From positions 1 to 8,598 of the forward strand of contig JAHEKD010000078.1 of the NCBI GenBank assembly GCA_024638545.1: DNA of 8,598 bases. Reading direction: 5' to 3'. The DNA comes from Gammaproteobacteria bacterium (GTDB lineage Bacteria > Pseudomonadota > Gammaproteobacteria > Arenicellales > JAHEKD01). The position numbers and the translations under genes were made by a program. Below are positions 6,111 through 8,598 of this stretch, in pieces (the first letter of the stretch is position 1; every line of letters starts with the position of its first letter). A model generated the notes under the pieces. The model did not search any database. It had not been told where the DNA came from and saw only the letters and a list, made by a program, of their open reading frames with translations.

Positions 6111-7463
6111 TTAAGCCTTGTGCGTTTCTTCAACCGCTTTCGCCAGTTCAGCTTCAACGGTTTCGTCAATATGGATATCGTCCTCATCGAGCATGCCGGC
6201 TTCGGGATCATTGTAGACATTGATGTCAAGTTTACCTTCGCCCTTGGCGACAACGGTTGAAACCATGGCATCACCCGTAATATTAACGGCTGTACGACAC
6301 ATGTCCAGCAGACGGTCAACACCCATGATAATACCGATACCCTCCAGCGGCAGCCCCACCTGGTTCAGAACCATCGCCAACATGATCAGGCCCACACCCG
6401 GGACACCGGCGGTGCCGATTGAAGCCAGAACCGACATACCGATAACGGTCAGGTAACCAGCGATTCCGAGCTCAATACCGTAGACGTTGGCAATGAAAAC
6501 CGTGGCAACGCCCTGCATGATGGCGGTGCCGTCCATGTTGATGGTTGCTCCCAGAGGAACGGTAAATGAGGCTACTGAATTATTTACACCCAGGCGTTCA
6601 GCAACAGAACGCAATGTCACGGGTATGGTTGCGCTTGAGCTGGCCGTTGAGAACGCGAATGCCTGGGCATTGCGCATTTTCTTCATAAATGTGATTGGAC
6701 TTAGACGTGTGAATATAAACAGTAAAGCCAGTAATGTAATGAAGAGGTGTACTACCAGCGAGCCAAGAACAGTTAAAAAGTAGCTAGCCATGGGCATCAA
6801 CAGACCAATTCCCTGTTGGGCAAAGGTCTTTGCTATTAAACAAAAGACGCCAACATGAGCAACACTCATGACCAGTGTGACCATTTTCATCATCACTTCA
6901 TTGAGCATTTCGGCGCCTTCAACAATCGGTTTTGCCTTGCGACCAACCAGTAAAATACTGACACCCACCATGATGGCATAGAAAATGATGCTTAACATCT
7001 CTCCATTCGCTAATGCACTGACCGGGTTGCTCGGAATAATGTCAATAAACACCTGGGTCACAGGCGGTGCATCTTTGGCGGCAACCTCTGATATTTCTAT
7101 GCCTTCCATCTGAAAGCTTTTACCGGGCCCGACAATTGTTGCTAAAAGGATCGCAGTACTGATCGCAATTGCAGTGGTCAATATGTAAAGTGCGAAGGAC
7201 TTAGTCCCAATTCGCCCGAGTGCAGCAATATCTCCAATTCCGCAAACACCGCAGATCAGTGAAAATGTTACAAGTGGAACGACCAGCATTTTGAGTGCAC
7301 TAATGAACATTGCACCGATCATGTGGAATAGTCCATTGACTACCCAGCTGTCAATAAAAGCGTTGCCAGCCAAAAATGTATTGATAATAATGCCTGTTAT
7401 TAAGCCCAATACTAAACCATAAAGAACTTTGATAGTGAGGCTCATTTTTCTCCCTTCAGCCAT
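6111..7463 (-). CDS. Dicarboxylate/amino-acid:cation symporter (GltP/DctA-type, DAACS family)
   Basis: A 450-residue inner-membrane transporter of the DAACS/SLC1 family (usually 400-440), importing acidic amino acids or C4-dicarboxylates with Na+ or H+. Seen: the serine-rich hairpin-1 motif FSTASSSATIPVTL (271-284), NMDGTA (309-314) in helix 7, the hairpin-2 tip ASIGTAGVPG (347-356), and helix 8 GVDRLLDMCRTAVNITGD (381-398). D387, R390, T391 and N394 correspond to GltPh D394, R397, T398 and N401; the arginine indicates an acidic substrate. The tail (about 412-446) is unusually acidic, which accounts for the extra length. The frame opens at 7523, but AGGAG lies eight bases before the ATG at 7463. 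The ATG at 7445 has GGGAG and is the alternative start. It appears to be a single-gene unit between a leader terminator and a 3' hairpin. Substrate and coupling ion are not decidable from sequence, so no symbol is given. Confidence 0.95.
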   Translation of the reverse strand: MAEGRKMSLTIKVLYGLVLGLITGIIINTFLAGNAFIDSWVVNGLFHMIGAMFISALKMLVVPLVTFSLICGVCGIGDIAALGRIGTKSFALYILTTAIAISTAILLATIVGPGKSFQMEGIEISEVAAKDAPPVTQVFIDIIPSNPVSALANGEMLSIIFYAIMVGVSILLVGRKAKPIVEGAEMLNEVMMKMVTLVMSVAHVGVFCLIAKTFAQQGIGLLMPMASYFLTVLGSLVVHLFITLLALLFIFTRLSPITFMKKMRNAQAFAFSTASSSATIPVTLRSVAERLGVNNSVASFTVPLGATINMDGTAIMQGVATVFIANVYGIELGIAGYLTVIGMSVLASIGTAGVPGVGLIMLAMVLNQVGLPLEGIGIIMGVDRLLDMCRTAVNITGDAMVSTVVAKGEGKLDINVYNDPEAGMLDEDDIHIDETVEAELAKAVEETHKA

Positions 7464-7500
7464 GAATTTACTCCTGCATGATGCGAATTTATAATGTACT

Positions 7501-7525
7501 AAAAAACAGTGGCTTAATGCCACTG
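7501..7525 (-). terminator. Intrinsic terminator in the symporter leader
   Basis: On the minus strand CAGTGGC (7525 to 7519), a five-base loop and GCCACTG (7513 to 7507) are followed at once by TTTTTT (7506 to 7501), a textbook Rho-independent terminator. It lies only 38 bp before the symporter ATG, and no convincing gene is seen upstream on that strand for about 890 bp. It may be an attenuator in the leader or the 3' end of a small RNA. Confidence 0.7.
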
Positions 7526-7555
7526 ACCGTTGAAATCTTTTTTGTTAAATAATTC

Positions 7556-7583
7556 GGTATAAGCTTGATTATGTCATTGTCTA
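7556..7583 (-). promoter_or_regulatory. Candidate sigma70 promoter upstream of the symporter
   Basis: On the minus strand TAGACA (7583 to 7578) and TATACC (7561 to 7556) are separated by 16 bases. Transcription would start near 7549 and run through the terminator at 7525-7501 before reaching the gene. The -35 matches five of six consensus positions; the -10 is weaker. Its -35 is part of a 10-bp inverted repeat with 7650-7659. Confidence 0.35.
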
Positions 7584-7659
7584 ACAACAAATTAAACGTA
7601 TGTTCATGACACCTGTTAAGCTCTTGAACATCAAATAGTATTCCCATTTTTAGACAATG
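7575..7659. repeat. Nested inverted repeats upstream of the symporter
   Basis: Outer arms CATTGTCTAA (7575-7584) and TTAGACAATG (7650-7659) are perfect over 10 bp. Inside them ATGTTCA (7600-7606) and TGAACAT (7625-7631) form a second perfect pair. A transcript of either strand could fold as a stem with an internal hairpin. One outer arm overlaps the candidate symporter promoter. Confidence 0.5.
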
Positions 7660-7921
7660 TGTATAGCACTGCCAATCTTGCTTATTCTAAAAGTCACCTG
7701 AATATTCTAGACATATTGGCAGTCTGATAGCTACGATCATGAATATCAGAATCATATTGGATGCTAGAAATCAATAAGAGTCGATAAACGATCATTCCTG
7801 TATGGAGATTAAATATGCATACGTATACATCTTCACTCTCCAACATGGAACCTCGATTAGATACCTTGCATCCGCTTTTTTAAAACATGTGAATTTTAAT
7901 GAACCCATATCAATAAATAAA

Positions 7922-7963
7922 ACAAATTATATTTGTCTTATTAACAAATATATTTTGTTAATA
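7922..7963. promoter_or_regulatory. Two adjacent AT-rich palindromes, operator-like
   Basis: The first is ACAAAT (7922-7927), three bases, ATTTGT (7931-7936). The second, two bases on, has perfect 10-bp arms TATTAACAAA (7939-7948) and TTTGTTAATA (7954-7963) around a five-base centre. Both contain the half-site ACAAA/TTTGT. TATAAT (7962-7967, plus strand) overlaps the second. They could bind a dimeric regulator, but no nearby gene explains them and AT-rich DNA forms palindromes easily. Confidence 0.3.
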
Positions 7964-8415
7964 TAATTGACATTAAATTAATAGACCTTGGTGATTCCTG
8001 ATGAACTTTTTGAATTTAAGAAATAGTAACTCTGTTTTTCTTTAAGCGCGCTAAATCCGGGAACAAAGATTACATAATCCTATTGTTTATGTTGATTATT
8101 TTCAATCTAAGAATACGATTAGTATTAAATTATGACGCCTATTTATCTTACAAGAGCAGTATTTGCAAGATGGTACTCAACTCAATAAAGTATTCAGTTC
8201 TCCTTCAATTCAATGAATATTTTTACTTATAAATGCTATTTCTATAATTTTATTTAATCAATTTCGCTAAGATAAAGACGCTGAAAGTTAATATACATTT
8301 CTTGGAATCAACCGCACACGGAATGAGAAGACAACTCAGGATAGTGGGATAGCTGAATTCATACATCTACAGTCGGCCGATAGGCGACATCCTTGACCGT
8401 ATGATGCGTGAGATA

Positions 8416-8598
8416 GCCCGCATTTCTCACCGGACTTCGTCGCGAGACGGTTAAAGGATGCGGCCTGTATGGGTTTGACGACCAAAGGCCGGCATTATGT
8501 TATCAGCATAGGTGCCGGCACAAGGGCCCGCAGGCATCGTTGACACGATGTCGAGGACCCTGACCGAGTAAAATGCCCACAGGGCGTGGCAAGGGACC
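8416..8598 (+). mobile_element. MITE-like element, copy 3 (right end outside window)
   Basis: The first 183 bp of the same repeat, in the orientation of copy 1. It starts with the 15-bp terminal repeat CCCGCATTTCTCACC (8417-8431) and is preceded by TA (8414-8415). Against copy 1 I count three internal substitutions plus the outermost base (G instead of A), and no indels. The expected right end would lie about 32 bp beyond the window. Confidence 0.88.

Larger units (their letters stand above)
7526..8415. other. AT-rich intergenic region without a convincing gene
   Basis: About 890 bp with no reading frame that looks like a protein. It holds the candidate symporter promoter, nested inverted repeats (7575-7659), a 9-bp pair ACTGCCAAT/ATTGGCAGT (7668-7676 and 7715-7723) and two AT-rich palindromes (7922-7963). 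Two small plus-strand frames exist: 22 codons at 7815-7883 with GGAG before its ATG, and 54 codons at 7802-7966. Neither looks real. The rest, especially 7970-8415, shows nothing I can name. Confidence 0.6.

Noticed and set aside
6056..6322. 88-codon minus-strand frame overlapping the end of the symporter
   Set aside because: It lies in another frame of the strongly supported symporter gene and its composition is that of a shifted reading.
7464..7523. N-terminal extension of the symporter by 20 residues to the upstream ATG at 7523
   Set aside because: The extension overlaps the leader terminator, lacks a ribosome-binding site and is not expected in the family; the ATG at 7463 has AGGAG at good spacing.
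7802..7966. 54-codon plus-strand frame, and a 22-codon frame at 7815-7883 with GGAG before its ATG
   Set aside because: The longer peptide is Ile/Tyr/Asn-rich as expected of translated AT-rich DNA and ends inside the palindromes. The shorter is too small to support despite its good ribosome-binding site.
1..8598. CRISPR array, tRNA or rRNA genes
   Set aside because: No regularly spaced short repeats are present; the three repeat copies are 215 bp, kilobases apart and in mixed orientation. I saw no tRNA cloverleaf or conserved rRNA segment.

Overview
The window looks like chromosomal DNA of a gammaproteobacterium of moderate, somewhat AT-leaning base composition. The clearest sign is a RimK very close in length and motifs to the Escherichia coli enzyme, preceded by a retropepsin-like RimB-type protease. 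No species can be named from the sequence alone. Every convincing gene lies on the minus strand, so genes are read from high to low coordinates.

Layout from right to left. Bases 8416-8598 hold the first 183 bp of a structured, non-coding, inverted-repeat element (copy 3). About 890 bp of AT-rich DNA without a convincing gene follows (7526-8415). It carries several clean inverted repeats and ends in an intrinsic-terminator-like hairpin that sits in the leader of the next gene. Bases 6111-7463 encode a dicarboxylate/amino-acid:cation symporter of the GltP/DctA type, with a strong hairpin behind it. Bases 5718-5932 are a complete 215-bp copy of the repeat (copy 2) in the opposite orientation. 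The ribosome-modification module follows: a 71-residue small protein (5372-5587, positional candidate for RimA), a RimB-like protease (4889-5329), RimK (3765-4670), and a periplasmic coiled-coil plus MscS-like membrane protein (1782-3539). Bases 1345-1559 are another complete copy of the repeat (copy 1). Beyond it lie a DUF599-family membrane protein (541-1203) and the N-terminal part of a succinylglutamate desuccinylase/aspartoacylase-family zinc hydrolase (374 down to the window edge).

How the genes may work together. RimK adds glutamates to the C-terminus of ribosomal protein S6, and RimB-type proteases are thought to trim that tail. A membrane channel-like protein and an acyl-amino-acid hydrolase lie in the same strand-wise run. 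I infer one module for reversible glutamylation or glutamate-tail turnover, into which the repeat element has inserted. The acidic-substrate symporter next door is an independent transcription unit.

The most notable feature is the repeat family: three copies in 8.6 kb, about 97-98% identical, each with 15-bp terminal inverted repeats, flanked by TA at every visible end, without a transposase. It behaves like a MITE. Two inverted copies bracket the whole rim module.
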